NCBI RefSeq assembly: GCF_001045445.1
Contig: NZ_LFNF01000003.1
Span: forward strand, 124,001 to 188,000
DNA: 64,000 nt
Direction of reading: 5' to 3'
From: Chryseobacterium sp. BLS98
GTDB taxonomy: Bacteria; Bacteroidota; Bacteroidia; Flavobacteriales; Weeksellaceae
The notes below the pieces were generated by a model. It had not been told where the DNA came from. It ran no database searches and saw nothing but the letters and a program-made list of their open reading frames with translations. This document shows, one piece after another, positions 33,535 to 42,787 of the stretch. Both the position numbers and the translations under genes were made by a program. Position 1 is the first letter of the stretch. Every line of letters starts with the position of its first letter.

Positions 33535-35046
33535 TTATTTTACATCCTGCATTAATTTTTTCACGAACGGAGATATCAAAATTAATACCACACCGGCAAT
33601 TACCGCATACAAACCCAATTGTTTATATCCATCGGTGTAAGTGATCAAAGCATCATAGTTAGTAGATCCTTCTTTGGCAGTGGCAAGTCCTGCTCCTATA
33701 ATCCCTGCAACATATTGTCCGTAAGCCGAAGCCAGGAACCACATTCCCATCATCATTCCCTGCAGGTTTTTGGTGGAAAGCTTCGTCATAATCGATAATC
33801 CGATCGGGGAAAGACAAAGTTCTCCAAGAGTAATAATCAATAGTGCCAGTGTGAAGAAGTTCAGTGATGTTATTCCCTGAAGATCGGCAAAAAGTCTGGT
33901 TGCAAATAAAACATAATAACCAATTCCAAGAAAAATAAATCCTAAACCGAATTTAACGATGGTATTAGGTTCAATTTTTCTTTTATTCAGCCAAATCCAA
34001 AGAAGCCCAATAAGTGGGGCAAGGAAAATAATGAAAAAGGCTCCTCCTGAATTATTTACCCCATTCGGATCCAGTCCGAAAAGGTCCTTATTAAGGTTTT
34101 TAGCAGCAAAAATACTTAATGAGCCACCACTTTGTTCATAGATTCCCCAGAATAAAATAGAGAAAATGATGAAAACTAAAGCAGCCCAAAGCTTTTTACG
34201 TTCTGATGCGGTTACTTTGGACATTTCATAGAACAGGTAGATTAATGTCAAAGGTCCGATGGTCCACATAAAATAATCCGTGTATTCCGTTTTCGCTACC
34301 ATCGTCATAATAATCGGAACAAAAATGAGAGATAATACATAAACGCCGTATTCTTTCCATTTCGGGATGGGCGCAGATTTCACTTCTGCCAGAGGATGTC
34401 CCGGTTGAAGACCAATGGTGCCCAGTGTTCTCTGAGTGAAAATGAAGTTGATGAGGCTGATTACCATTACTATTGCTGCCAATCCAAAAGCTATATTCCA
34501 TCTCATTCCTTCCGGAATAATATGACTCAATACTTCTCCTTTTCCAATAGCAATACATAAATATCCACCAAGTAAGGCTCCAAGGTTGATTCCTGCATAA
34601 AAAAGAGAAAATCCGGCATCAGCACGTGAGTCGTTAGGTTTATAAAGCTGCCCGACCATAGATGAGATATTGGGTTTGAAGAATCCTGTTCCTACTACAG
34701 TAAATGCAATTCCCAAGAAAAAGAATTTGTGCGGATCGGTTGCCAGGATCAAACTTCCGACGATCATTAAAAGTCCGCCCCAGAAGAGAGATTTTCTGAA
34801 TCCAAGGATTTTATCGGCGAAAAGACCACCAACGAAAGTAAAGGCATAAACAAATGCCTGGGTAGCGCCATACTGAAGGTTGGCTTCTTTTTCATGGAAA
34901 TTAAGCTGTGAGATCATAAAGAAAACCAGCATTCCACGCATTCCGTAGAAACAGAAGCGCTCCCACATTTCAGAGAAAAACAGGCTCCAGATCTGTTGAG
35001 GATATTTTCCTTTAAAGTTTTGTATTTCTTCTAGAGTTAAGCTCAT
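33535..35046 (-). CDS. POT family proton-coupled oligopeptide transporter (1)
   Basis: 503 aa, about 12-14 transmembrane helices. The POT/PTR2 family takes up di- and tripeptides with protons. The ExxER proton-coupling motif is present (FSEMWERFCFYGMRG, about residues 24-38), as is the PTR2 helix FFKPNISSMVGQLY and GELCLSPIGLSIMTKLS. It starts 23 bp after the yhcG stop codon with no recognisable -7 box between, so it may depend on the yhcG transcript. It is one of three POT paralogues in 6 kb. Confidence 0.93.
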   Translation of the reverse strand: MSLTLEEIQNFKGKYPQQIWSLFFSEMWERFCFYGMRGMLVFFMISQLNFHEKEANLQYGATQAFVYAFTFVGGLFADKILGFRKSLFWGGLLMIVGSLILATDPHKFFFLGIAFTVVGTGFFKPNISSMVGQLYKPNDSRADAGFSLFYAGINLGALLGGYLCIAIGKGEVLSHIIPEGMRWNIAFGLAAIVMVISLINFIFTQRTLGTIGLQPGHPLAEVKSAPIPKWKEYGVYVLSLIFVPIIMTMVAKTEYTDYFMWTIGPLTLIYLFYEMSKVTASERKKLWAALVFIIFSILFWGIYEQSGGSLSIFAAKNLNKDLFGLDPNGVNNSGGAFFIIFLAPLIGLLWIWLNKRKIEPNTIVKFGLGFIFLGIGYYVLFATRLFADLQGITSLNFFTLALLIITLGELCLSPIGLSIMTKLSTKNLQGMMMGMWFLASAYGQYVAGIIGAGLATAKEGSTNYDALITYTDGYKQLGLYAVIAGVVLILISPFVKKLMQDVK

Positions 35047-35069
35047 AATTGGGTATGATATAATTTAAT

Positions 35070-36065
35070 TTAGGGTTGTTTATTATTGTTCTGATCCAGT
35101 TCAAAACGGATTCTGTCCTGATCTATGATTTCTTTTAATTCCTCTTCTTTTGGTAAATAGAGAAGATATTTACTGGCAAAGAGGTTGTTTTTGTCATTCA
35201 GAACAGAATACTTAACGATGGTTTCATCTTTTTCTGAACAGAGTAGAATTCCAATGGTAGGATTATCACCCTCGCCACGTTTCAAATCGTCATACATTCT
35301 TACGTACATATCGATCTGCCCGATGTCCTGATGGGAGAGTTCTCCGGTCTTAAGGTCGATAATGACAAAGCATTTTAAAATATAATTGTAAAAAACAAGG
35401 TCTATATAAAAGTCTGAAGTATCAGTGGAAATATGCTGCTGTCGGGCTACAAAAGCAAATCCTTTCCCAAATTCCAGAAGAAATTTCTGAATATGATCAA
35501 TGATGGCCGTTTCAATTTCTTTTTCTGATATTTTTTGATCGGCTGTTAAACCTAAAAATTCAAATATATAAGGATCTTTTAATAAGCTGTGGATGTTTTC
35601 TGCCGGAGATTTCTTGTGTTCCAGAACTCTTTCGTAGGCAAGCGAGTTGATCTGTCTTTTTAAATCTCTGTAATTCCAGTTATTCTGAATAGTCTCATTA
35701 ATGTAATAGTTCACTTTATCAATATGATCCAGCCTTACGAGTAATCTGTAATGGGTCCAGCTCAATTCGTGACGCAATGCGTCACATTTTGGAAAAGTCT
35801 GGTAAAAAGAGCGCATATTTCTTAAATTACTCTCATCAAAACCTTTCCCAAATTCCAGAGAAAGTTTTTTAGAAAGATTTTTCAACGTTTGCTTTCCGTA
35901 TTCAGCACGTTCTTTTCCCTGCTGTTCATCTTCCACGATCAGTTTTCCTATTTGCCAGTAAGTAAGCAATAAAGTAGAATTCGCGATCCGAAATACTTTT
36001 TCGCGCGACTGCCTAATAATTTCCTTTACGGACTGGAATAAAGAATCTTCGGAAATTTCCATCAT
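35070..36065 (-). CDS. YhcG/DUF1016 family PD-(D/E)XK nuclease
   Basis: 331 aa. N-terminal DUF1016 helical domain (SREKVFRIANSTLLLTYWQIGKLI, GKGFDESNLRNMRSFYQTFP, LSWTHYRLLVRLD), then a C-terminal PD-(D/E)XK fold: DFYIDLVFYN (catalytic Asp) and CFVIIDLKTGEL (D-x-K). YhcG-type proteins are DNA-junction or defence-associated nucleases, but their role is not settled. It is out of place here, sitting between two peptide transporters, with a strong terminator ending 6 nt before its start codon and POT1 23 bp after it. The start could be M1 or M2. Confidence 0.9.
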   Translation of the reverse strand: MMEISEDSLFQSVKEIIRQSREKVFRIANSTLLLTYWQIGKLIVEDEQQGKERAEYGKQTLKNLSKKLSLEFGKGFDESNLRNMRSFYQTFPKCDALRHELSWTHYRLLVRLDHIDKVNYYINETIQNNWNYRDLKRQINSLAYERVLEHKKSPAENIHSLLKDPYIFEFLGLTADQKISEKEIETAIIDHIQKFLLEFGKGFAFVARQQHISTDTSDFYIDLVFYNYILKCFVIIDLKTGELSHQDIGQIDMYVRMYDDLKRGEGDNPTIGILLCSEKDETIVKYSVLNDKNNLFASKYLLYLPKEEELKEIIDQDRIRFELDQNNNKQP

Positions 36066-36070
36066 ACGAA

Positions 36071-36103
36071 AATAAAAAAAACCTCTGACTTGGCAGAGGT
36101 TTT
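36071..36103 (-). terminator. Terminator of POT transporter 2, abutting yhcG
   Basis: Minus strand: 10-bp stem AAAACCTCTG / CAGAGGTTTT (36094-36103, 36078-36087), 6-nt loop, eight T in all. The T run ends only a few bases before the yhcG start codon. Confidence 0.88.
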
Positions 36104-36122
36104 ATTATATTTATTGATACGG

Positions 36123-37877
36123 TTATTTCACACCGTGCATCATTTTCTTTAAGATTGGAGAAAGGAATGCTAAAATTACAGCTGCAATACCACAAAGCAC
36201 TACGAATACCATAAAGAATTCAAATAGGTTGTGGATCTCAAATCCTGCAAATGTAGGATTGTGCATTGGCAACTGAGCTTTCTCAAATGCCGCTGCCTGA
36301 TCAGCAGTAAGCGTTACTTTTTTATCTAAGACATCCTGAAGATTAACTCCGATTTCTTCTGCTTTCTTAAACTTATCACCTGTTGCAGGGATAAGAGCTC
36401 CCAATGAACCTGCCAGGGCGTAACCTGCAGCATTGGAAATGAAGAAAACACCATATAACAGGGATGCAAATCTTTTTGGAGCCAGTTTACCAACCAACGA
36501 AAGACCAATTGGAGATAAGCAAAGCTCACCACAAGTCTGGATGAAGTATAGGAGCATTAACCATTTGATAGCTAATAATCCTGAATTTCCAAGATCTTTT
36601 ACATTGTGTGCAATGATGAAGTAAGAAAGAGCTATTAATGCAAGACCCATTGCCTGTTTGAAAGGAGATACCGGCTCTTTTCCTTTTGCTCTTAGTTTAT
36701 CCCATGTTAAACTGAATGGAACCGCTAACAGTACTACGAAAATACCATTAAAGATCTGAACCATTGAAGGTGGCATATTCCAGCCGAAGATGTTTCTGTC
36801 GGTTTGGTTATCCGCAATAAACGTTAATGAAGATCCTGCCTGTTCGAAAGCTGCCCAGAAGAAAATAATAAAGAAGGATACAATATAAATTACCCAGATT
36901 CTCTGTCTTTCTATTTTGTTTTCAGCAGAAGTCATGATCAGGAATGCCAGGGAAATACCGGCCGCATAAATGAAAGGATAAATAATTCCTTTGATCATCT
37001 GCCCCATTTCTACAGAGTTAAATCCAAATTCTCCTACCAGTAAATATCTGAAAGCGAAGAATAAAACAACAAATATAACTCCGGTAATACCTAAAGAAGC
37101 TCCTGAGAATTTTGCAGTCTGAGTTTCCCCTTCTTCAAAATCTGCACTTGTATTGTTTTTGGGTAATCCACCGATAGGTCTTCCTTCCGGCGTTACCACA
37201 TATTTGTTTTTAAGGATAAAGAATGTTACTGTTCCGATGATCATTGCAATTGAAGCTGCTAAGAAGCCCCATTTGAACGCAAAAATATCTCTTACTCCGG
37301 TAGCAGCATCTTTCACATCTCCTACGTACGGACAGATAAATTGTCCCAGGAATGCTCCAATGTTGATCCCCATATAAAAAATGGTGAAAGCAGAATCTAA
37401 TTTAGATTTTTCCTGCTTAGGGTAAAGGCTTCCCACCATTGAGGAAATATTGGGTTTGAAAAATCCATTACCGAAGATAATAACGAATAAAGCCAGCCAC
37501 ATAATCATTTTAGAGCTGCCAAGATCGGCAGAGAAAGTAGAAGCACTGATAAACAATAGAAACTGACCAATAGCCATTAAAGATCCACCGATTAAGATGG
37601 CATTTCTGTTTCCGATATATTTATCTGCAATAAAACCTCCTAAAAGAGGTGTTAAATAACATAAAGCTAAAAATCCACCGTAAATGATTGCCGCATCCGC
37701 TTCTTTTATCAATAAGGAATTTACCATAAAGAGCGTTAAAAGTGCTCTCATCCCATAAAAGTTGAAACGCTCCCACATTTCTGTTCCGAAAAGAACCCAC
37801 AATCCTTTCGGATGCCTTGAGTTCTTGTTCTCTACAAATTCATCCGGTTTCGGACTTAATGCTTCAGTATTATCCAT
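36123..37877 (-). CDS. POT family proton-coupled oligopeptide transporter (2)
   Basis: 584 aa from the ATG at 37877 (MDNTEALSPKP). The longer frame to 37934 crosses the -7 box at 37905-37912 and was rejected. ExxER motif: GTEMWERFNFYGMRA; PTR2 region FFKPNISSMVGSLYPKQ; GELCLSPIGLSLVGKLAPKR. The loop between the last helices is longer than in POT1 (about 50 residues with KKVTLTADQAAAFEKA). Predicted di/tripeptide uptake. It has its own promoter and a strong terminator. Confidence 0.93.
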   Translation of the reverse strand: MDNTEALSPKPDEFVENKNSRHPKGLWVLFGTEMWERFNFYGMRALLTLFMVNSLLIKEADAAIIYGGFLALCYLTPLLGGFIADKYIGNRNAILIGGSLMAIGQFLLFISASTFSADLGSSKMIMWLALFVIIFGNGFFKPNISSMVGSLYPKQEKSKLDSAFTIFYMGINIGAFLGQFICPYVGDVKDAATGVRDIFAFKWGFLAASIAMIIGTVTFFILKNKYVVTPEGRPIGGLPKNNTSADFEEGETQTAKFSGASLGITGVIFVVLFFAFRYLLVGEFGFNSVEMGQMIKGIIYPFIYAAGISLAFLIMTSAENKIERQRIWVIYIVSFFIIFFWAAFEQAGSSLTFIADNQTDRNIFGWNMPPSMVQIFNGIFVVLLAVPFSLTWDKLRAKGKEPVSPFKQAMGLALIALSYFIIAHNVKDLGNSGLLAIKWLMLLYFIQTCGELCLSPIGLSLVGKLAPKRFASLLYGVFFISNAAGYALAGSLGALIPATGDKFKKAEEIGVNLQDVLDKKVTLTADQAAAFEKAQLPMHNPTFAGFEIHNLFEFFMVFVVLCGIAAVILAFLSPILKKMMHGVK

Positions 37878-37904
37878 TCTATTGTTAATTTTTGTTAAGA
37901 CTGA

Positions 37905-37912
37905 CAAATATA
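37905..37912 (-). promoter_or_regulatory. -7 box of POT transporter 2
   Basis: Minus strand TATATTTG, exact consensus, 27 bp before the ATG at 37877. Confidence 0.6.
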
Positions 37913-37954
37913 GTTTTTTTTGGGTTTTTGGCAAGGTTTTAATTTTATATTTAA

Positions 37955-37985
37955 ATAAAAAAGCTGCAGAATCATTCTACAGCTT
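37955..37985 (-). terminator. Terminator of POT transporter 3
   Basis: Minus strand: 12-bp stem with one mismatch (AAGCTG-AGAAT / ATTCT-CAGCTT), then six T. Confidence 0.75.
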
Positions 37986-38009
37986 GATATTCTTTATGAT
38001 AAATAAGGA

Positions 38010-39665
38010 TTAATGCCCTTTTTCCTTCATGATCCTGTTTAGTCTTTTTAACATAGACAGTCCTAAAAGTGTAGCAAATATTAACAAAGCAAAATTAACA
38101 AGGAAGTAATTCATTTTGTTGTCATAGCTGTACCAGGTACTGGCAAGGATTCCTGATAGCTTATTTCCTACCGAGTTGGCAAGAAAGAAACCTCCCATCA
38201 TCAAAGCTGTAATTCTTGCCGGTGAAAGTTTGGACACAAAAGAGAGCCCCATAGGTGAAAGGCATAGTTCCCCGATTGTAATGACTCCATAACCAGCAAC
38301 CAGCCATAATGGTGAAACTTTTACAGCCCCATTATCCCCGGCCATAACAGCAAGAACCATCACAAGGCATGATAATCCGGAGATAAATAATCCCAATACA
38401 ATTTTGGTAGGCGTTAGAGGTTCTTTTCCTTTTCTTCTTAATAAAGCCCAGAATCCTACAATAACGGGTGTTAAAGCAATTACCCAGAAAGGATTGATAG
38501 ACTGAAATAATTCCGTATTATATAAATAGACCTTAGTTTCCGGATTCTTTTCTAAAGTAGCGCGCTGTTCAGCGGAGATATTTTTGAAGTATACATCTTT
38601 CCCGTTTTCTTTAATGGTATTTCCGTCTTTATCTTTCTGAGACTGAAACTGGTTATCGTAGACAGGAACTTCCTTGTCTTCGTAACTCTTTCCTTCTACC
38701 ATATAAATGTTCTCAAGAGGTTTTTCCAAAGAAGCGGGAACACTTCTGTCCGTATAATAATTGGCCCATCTTGTAAGAGCTGTACCATTCTGCTTGAAAA
38801 CTGCCCAGAAGAACATACTGATCAGAAACACAGAAAGAAGGGCTCCGATTGACGGTTTCTCTTCCGGCTTTGCCTTAAAGTAAAGGGAAGCATAAAAATA
38901 AATCACAGGAACACAGGCAAAAATAAAGGCGTCCGTACTGTCACTTCCAAAAATATTTCCCGGGATGAACCATCCTATGACCCCAACTGCAATGGCAGGG
39001 ACGAAAACCTTAATTAAAATTTCAGAAAGTTTTGTATCACCTTCCTGTACAGGTTTCATCTGTGCAGCATGGATATAGTGTTTTCTTCCGATGGTAAAAA
39101 TAACCATTCCAATTAGCATACCCACTCCTGCGGTAATGAAGGCTTCTCCCCATCCGAATTTATTACGCATGAAAGCTGCAATAATATTACAGATAAAGGC
39201 CCCGATATTGATCCCCATGTAGAAAATATTATAACCGGAGTCTTTATTGGCTTTATAAGGTTCTTCTGAATAAAGGTTTCCTAAAAGGGTGGAAATGGTA
39301 GGTTTAAAGAAACCGTTTCCAATAATGATTAATGCCAGGGAACCGTAAAAAAGAGGAAGCTCCTTGAAAACGCCCATTCCTATATAACCGGCTGCCATCA
39401 GTATTCCTCCCAAATAAATAGATTTGATATACCCTAAAACCCTGTCTGCCAAAAAGCCTCCAAGGAAAGGGGTCAGGTAAGTTAAAGCTATGTAAGTTCC
39501 GAAAATATCATCAGCAGTTTTGTCCGGAAGTCCAAGTCCTCCTTTCAGTCCAGTAGGCTCAATGACATAAAGAACAAAGATTCCAAGAATCAGATAATAC
39601 CCGAAACGCTCCCACATTTCTGTGAAAAAGAGGAAGGGCAGGCCTTTAGGATGTTTAGTCTTCAT
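38010..39665 (-). CDS. POT family proton-coupled oligopeptide transporter (3)
   Basis: 551 aa from the ATG at 39665 (MKTKHPKGLPFLFFTEMWERFGYYL, ExxER present). The frame to 39689 was rejected because its start overlaps the -7 box region. PTR2 region: FFKPTISTLLGNLYSEEPY. It has an unusual hydrophilic insertion of about 80 residues (around 320-400, NIYMVEGKSYEDKEVPVYDNQ ...) between membrane segments, absent from POT1. Predicted peptide-proton symporter, next to a DPP-IV homologue that would supply dipeptides. Confidence 0.93.
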   Translation of the reverse strand: MKTKHPKGLPFLFFTEMWERFGYYLILGIFVLYVIEPTGLKGGLGLPDKTADDIFGTYIALTYLTPFLGGFLADRVLGYIKSIYLGGILMAAGYIGMGVFKELPLFYGSLALIIIGNGFFKPTISTLLGNLYSEEPYKANKDSGYNIFYMGINIGAFICNIIAAFMRNKFGWGEAFITAGVGMLIGMVIFTIGRKHYIHAAQMKPVQEGDTKLSEILIKVFVPAIAVGVIGWFIPGNIFGSDSTDAFIFACVPVIYFYASLYFKAKPEEKPSIGALLSVFLISMFFWAVFKQNGTALTRWANYYTDRSVPASLEKPLENIYMVEGKSYEDKEVPVYDNQFQSQKDKDGNTIKENGKDVYFKNISAEQRATLEKNPETKVYLYNTELFQSINPFWVIALTPVIVGFWALLRRKGKEPLTPTKIVLGLFISGLSCLVMVLAVMAGDNGAVKVSPLWLVAGYGVITIGELCLSPMGLSFVSKLSPARITALMMGGFFLANSVGNKLSGILASTWYSYDNKMNYFLVNFALLIFATLLGLSMLKRLNRIMKEKGH

Positions 39666-39686
39666 ATAATCAATTTTCAAATTTCT

Positions 39687-39694
39687 CAAAAATA
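39687..39694 (-). promoter_or_regulatory. -7 box of POT transporter 3
   Basis: Minus strand TATTTTTG, consensus match, 21 bp before the ATG at 39665. Confidence 0.55.
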
Positions 39695-39749
39695 GGTTTT
39701 TAATTTTAATTGATAAAATAAATAATATTTTATGAAAATGATTAATAAA

Positions 39750-39786
39750 ATAAATACAAAACCTCTCAAAGTAATTGAGAGGTTTT
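39750..39786 (-). terminator. Terminator of the S9 peptidase gene
   Basis: 12-bp perfect stem AAAACCTCTCAA / TTGAGAGGTTTT (39758-39769, 39775-39786), 5-nt loop; the downstream minus-strand tail is TTTTGTATTTATTTT. Confidence 0.8.
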
Positions 39787-39806
39787 GAAAATTTGTTTAG
39801 AAGAAA

Positions 39807-41936
39807 TTATAAATTATTCAAGATAAAATCCGTCATTTTCTGATACAGCTGCGGTCTTGTCTGCCCTCCATAAATACTGTGGTTTTTATCCGGATAAGCC
39901 ATAAATTCAAACTGTTTTTTGTTTTGGATCAAAGCCTCAGAGAATTCCATAGAGTTCTGGAAATGTACGTTATCATCAGCAGTTCCGTGGATCAGTAAGA
40001 ATTTGCCTTTTAATAAGTTAGCATACTCTGTTGGAGAATTTTTATCATATCCGTCAGCGTTTTCCTGAGGGGTTCTCATGAATCTTTCTGTGTATACGGA
40101 ATCATAATATCTCCAGTTGGTAACCGGTGCTACTGCAATTCCTGCCTTAAAAACATCTGCACCTTTGGTCATAGCCAGACTGGTCATATAACCTCCGTAG
40201 CTCCATCCGAACATTCCGATTCTTGTTTTGTCAATATAGGACTGGCTTCCGAACCATTTTGCTGCAGTAATCTGATCTTCAATTTCATATTTACCCATAT
40301 TCAGGTAGGTAACCTTCTTGAATTTAGCTCCTTTATACCCTGTTCCACGGCCATCTACACAGGCAACGATATAACCTTTCTGCACCAGATGATTAAACCA
40401 TATAGCATTTCCATTGTCCCATGAATTGGCAACCTGCTGAGATCCCGGTCCTGAATACTGATACATAAACAGCGGATATTTTTTATTCGGGTCAAAGTTT
40501 TTAGGCTTCATGATCCATGCATTCATCTGGTCACCGGCGCCATTTGGAATGGTGATGAATTCTTTATCTACAAAATTATCAGCTTTTAATTTCTGGAGCT
40601 GTTCATTATTGTTCTGAAGCTCTTTTACTGCTTTACCGTTTCCGTCCTTTAAAACAAAAGTGTAAGGTCTTGCAGCGGTAGAAGAAGTTTCGATGAAATA
40701 ATTGTAGTTTTTGCTGAAGTTGGCAGAGTTGTTACCTTCCGCATTTGAAATAAGCTGGGATTTTCCGTTTTCAATATTTACTTTGGAAACTACCTTGTTA
40801 ATGCTTCCTTTTTCAGTGGTTTGAACATAAATTTCCTTAGATTTCGGATTGAATCCGTAATAATCGGTTACTTCCCAATTCCCTTTAGTAATCTGCTTTT
40901 TAAGCTTCCCATCTTTGTCATACCAGTACAGATGGCGGTTTCCGTCTCTTTCAGAAGCCCAAAGGAAAGAATCATCCTCAAGGAACTCCAGGGTAGGGCT
41001 GTCTGTATCGATCCATTTCTCATCCGTTTCTGTAAACAGTTTCTGAACGGCTCCGGTTTTGGTATTCACCTTTAAAATATCGGAAGCATTCTGAATTCTT
41101 TCAGAGGTCACCAGAACCATTTCGTCAGGTTTTGCAGTCTGGATAACGTTCGGGATATAATAATTTTTGAAAGAACTCAGGTTGATCGGCATTGTTTTTC
41201 CCGTATCAAGACGGTAGAGCTGTGCAGAAACGATAGAGTTTTTTTCTCCTGCCTTAGGATATTTGTAACGCATTTCCTTCGGATAAAGCGTCTTTCCATA
41301 GATCGGGATATAGATTTCCGGAACCTGGCTCTCATCGGATTTTACAAATACAATGGCATCTGAATTTTTTGTCCATTCATATTGTCTTGCATGCCCGAAT
41401 TCCTCTTCATATACCCAGTCTGCAAGCCCGTTGATAATGGAATTTTTCTTACCGTCATTAGTAATCTGGGTGATTTTTCCGGTACCGAGATCCTGGTAAA
41501 ATAAATTATTTTCAGAGATAAATGCTACTTTCGTGGCATCAGGAGAAAATCTGGGTTCCTGAACTGTTTTGCCTTCATTCAGGCTGATGGTTTTACCCGA
41601 TTTTAAATCTTTTACATCAAATTTTCCAAGAAAAGAACGCCTGTAAATAGGCTGGCTTTCGGTTAAAAGAAGAATTTTCGACTCATCATCGGAAAATTCA
41701 TAGCTTTCAAACTTACCGTCTACAATATTTCCTTCTTTTTGTGAAGTTTTGTAAGAATACTTTGCGATTCCGGCCGGCTCAATGACCAGATAATTTTCTC
41801 CGTTTTTCATGGATGTAATACCGGCAATGCCTTTTCCACGGTAATATCCTGAGTATATTTTATCTAAAGTAATTTCCTGTGCAGATACATTATGGAATGC
41901 TACGGCTACAGTAAGAGTTAAGAGTAGTTTTTTCAT
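39807..41936 (-). CDS. S9 family peptidase, dipeptidyl-peptidase IV type
   Basis: 709 aa with a Sec signal peptide (about 1-19, ending VSAQ). An N-terminal eight-bladed propeller (DPPIV_N), including WVYEEEFGHARQYEW that supplies the Glu pair binding the free peptide N terminus, is followed by an alpha/beta-hydrolase domain: GMFGWSYGGYMT (nucleophile Ser), DDNVHFQNS (Asp) and PDKNHSIYG (His). It releases X-Pro or X-Ala dipeptides. Three POT genes downstream on the same strand would import them. Confidence 0.93.
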   Translation of the reverse strand: MKKLLLTLTVAVAFHNVSAQEITLDKIYSGYYRGKGIAGITSMKNGENYLVIEPAGIAKYSYKTSQKEGNIVDGKFESYEFSDDESKILLLTESQPIYRRSFLGKFDVKDLKSGKTISLNEGKTVQEPRFSPDATKVAFISENNLFYQDLGTGKITQITNDGKKNSIINGLADWVYEEEFGHARQYEWTKNSDAIVFVKSDESQVPEIYIPIYGKTLYPKEMRYKYPKAGEKNSIVSAQLYRLDTGKTMPINLSSFKNYYIPNVIQTAKPDEMVLVTSERIQNASDILKVNTKTGAVQKLFTETDEKWIDTDSPTLEFLEDDSFLWASERDGNRHLYWYDKDGKLKKQITKGNWEVTDYYGFNPKSKEIYVQTTEKGSINKVVSKVNIENGKSQLISNAEGNNSANFSKNYNYFIETSSTAARPYTFVLKDGNGKAVKELQNNNEQLQKLKADNFVDKEFITIPNGAGDQMNAWIMKPKNFDPNKKYPLFMYQYSGPGSQQVANSWDNGNAIWFNHLVQKGYIVACVDGRGTGYKGAKFKKVTYLNMGKYEIEDQITAAKWFGSQSYIDKTRIGMFGWSYGGYMTSLAMTKGADVFKAGIAVAPVTNWRYYDSVYTERFMRTPQENADGYDKNSPTEYANLLKGKFLLIHGTADDNVHFQNSMEFSEALIQNKKQFEFMAYPDKNHSIYGGQTRPQLYQKMTDFILNNL

Positions 41937-41955
41937 TTCTAATTTTAATGGATCT

Positions 41956-41984
41956 CAAAGATAATAATTTTATTAAATGGACAA
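41956..41984 (-). promoter_or_regulatory. Promoter of the S9 peptidase gene
   Basis: Minus strand: TTG (41984-41982), an 18-bp spacer, and TATCTTTG (41963-41956), 19 bp before the start codon. Confidence 0.6.
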
Positions 41985-42056
41985 AAAAGCTTTTTTTCCA
42001 CGGGTTTTGGCAAAAAAATTGAATATATAACGATATATCAAATTAAAATAATAATT

Positions 42057-42530
42057 ATGGAAACGAATGCATACAACCAGAAACTGAACCGCTATGTTTT
42101 AGCTGATCAGATTGTTTATACTGGATTTTCAAGTTTCAAAGATGCGGAAGAATGTGCAAACAAAAAAGGAGGAACTTTAGTAGAGGTAGGTTTTAAAGAT
42201 GGAAATGATAATCCGCAGATTACCCATGAAGCGGGACTAATTGAAAAAAAACTTCATTACTATGTATATGCCGGAGAAGAATATAAATTTATCCATTCTT
42301 CTGATCCCGGATTCAGAAAATACGCAGATGAATTACAGAAAATAAAGGCAAAAATACGCCAGGATGCACCGGACGAAAGGTATCTGGCCAATTTCGAGAT
42401 TGAGAATGCAGAAGATCCGATTATTGTGATCAAAAATGATCATTTTGAATCGGTAACTTCCAGAGAACGCTCAAAATATTTGAAGCACGCTGAAGTATAT
42501 GAACTAGGGGTATCCCTGCCAAAACCTTAA
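42057..42530 (+). CDS. Unknown small soluble protein
   Basis: 157 aa, no signal peptide or membrane segment, rich in charged residues. I do not recognise a family. It begins METNAYNQKLNRYVLADQIVYTGF; the middle (AGLIEKKLHYYVYAGEEYKFI) and end look like mixed alpha/beta. It is 11 bp upstream of a DUF6496-like gene, so both are likely one operon ended by the hairpin at 42731. Confidence 0.75.
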   Translation: METNAYNQKLNRYVLADQIVYTGFSSFKDAEECANKKGGTLVEVGFKDGNDNPQITHEAGLIEKKLHYYVYAGEEYKFIHSSDPGFRKYADELQKIKAKIRQDAPDERYLANFEIENAEDPIIVIKNDHFESVTSRERSKYLKHAEVYELGVSLPKP

Positions 42531-42541
42531 AATTTTTTATC

Positions 42542-42727
42542 ATGAGCAAGACTAAATATTCAGAAAAAGCTCAGGACAAAGTAGGAAAGGTCATGCACGA
42601 ATTTAAAGAGGGGAAGCTGAAATCCTCTTCAGGAAAAAAAGCGACCAGTAAAAAACAGGCAGTAGCCATAGGTATTTCCGAAGCCAGGGAGAAAGGGCTG
42701 AAGGTACCGAATAAGAAAAAGGATTAA
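42542..42727 (+). CDS. Small basic protein, DUF6496-like
   Basis: 61 aa, strongly basic, Lys/Ser/Ala-rich. The pattern KVGKVMHEFKEGKLKSSSGKKA followed by KKQAVAIGISEAREKGLKVP matches DUF6496-type proteins, which often sit near stress genes; the repeat AIGISEAR resembles small plasmid or phage DNA-binding-like proteins. Function is unknown. It lies 11 bp after the preceding gene. Confidence 0.8.
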   Translation: MSKTKYSEKAQDKVGKVMHEFKEGKLKSSSGKKATSKKQAVAIGISEAREKGLKVPNKKKD

Positions 42728-42730
42728 ATT

Positions 42731-42777
42731 CAAAATAAAAATTCCGTGAAAAAAAAATTCACGGAATTTTTATTTTG
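42731..42777 (+). terminator. Very long terminator hairpin
   Basis: 20-bp perfect inverted repeat (42731-42750 and 42758-42777) with core ATTCCGTGAA / TTCACGGAAT, a loop of seven A, and T-rich 3' arm. It probably also stops transcripts from the opposite strand. Confidence 0.88.
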
Positions 42778-42787
42778 AAGGGCTAAG

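Noticed and set aside
37878..37934. 19-residue N-terminal extension of POT transporter 2
   Set aside because: It crosses an exact minus-strand -7 box (37905-37912); the conserved protein starts at 37877.
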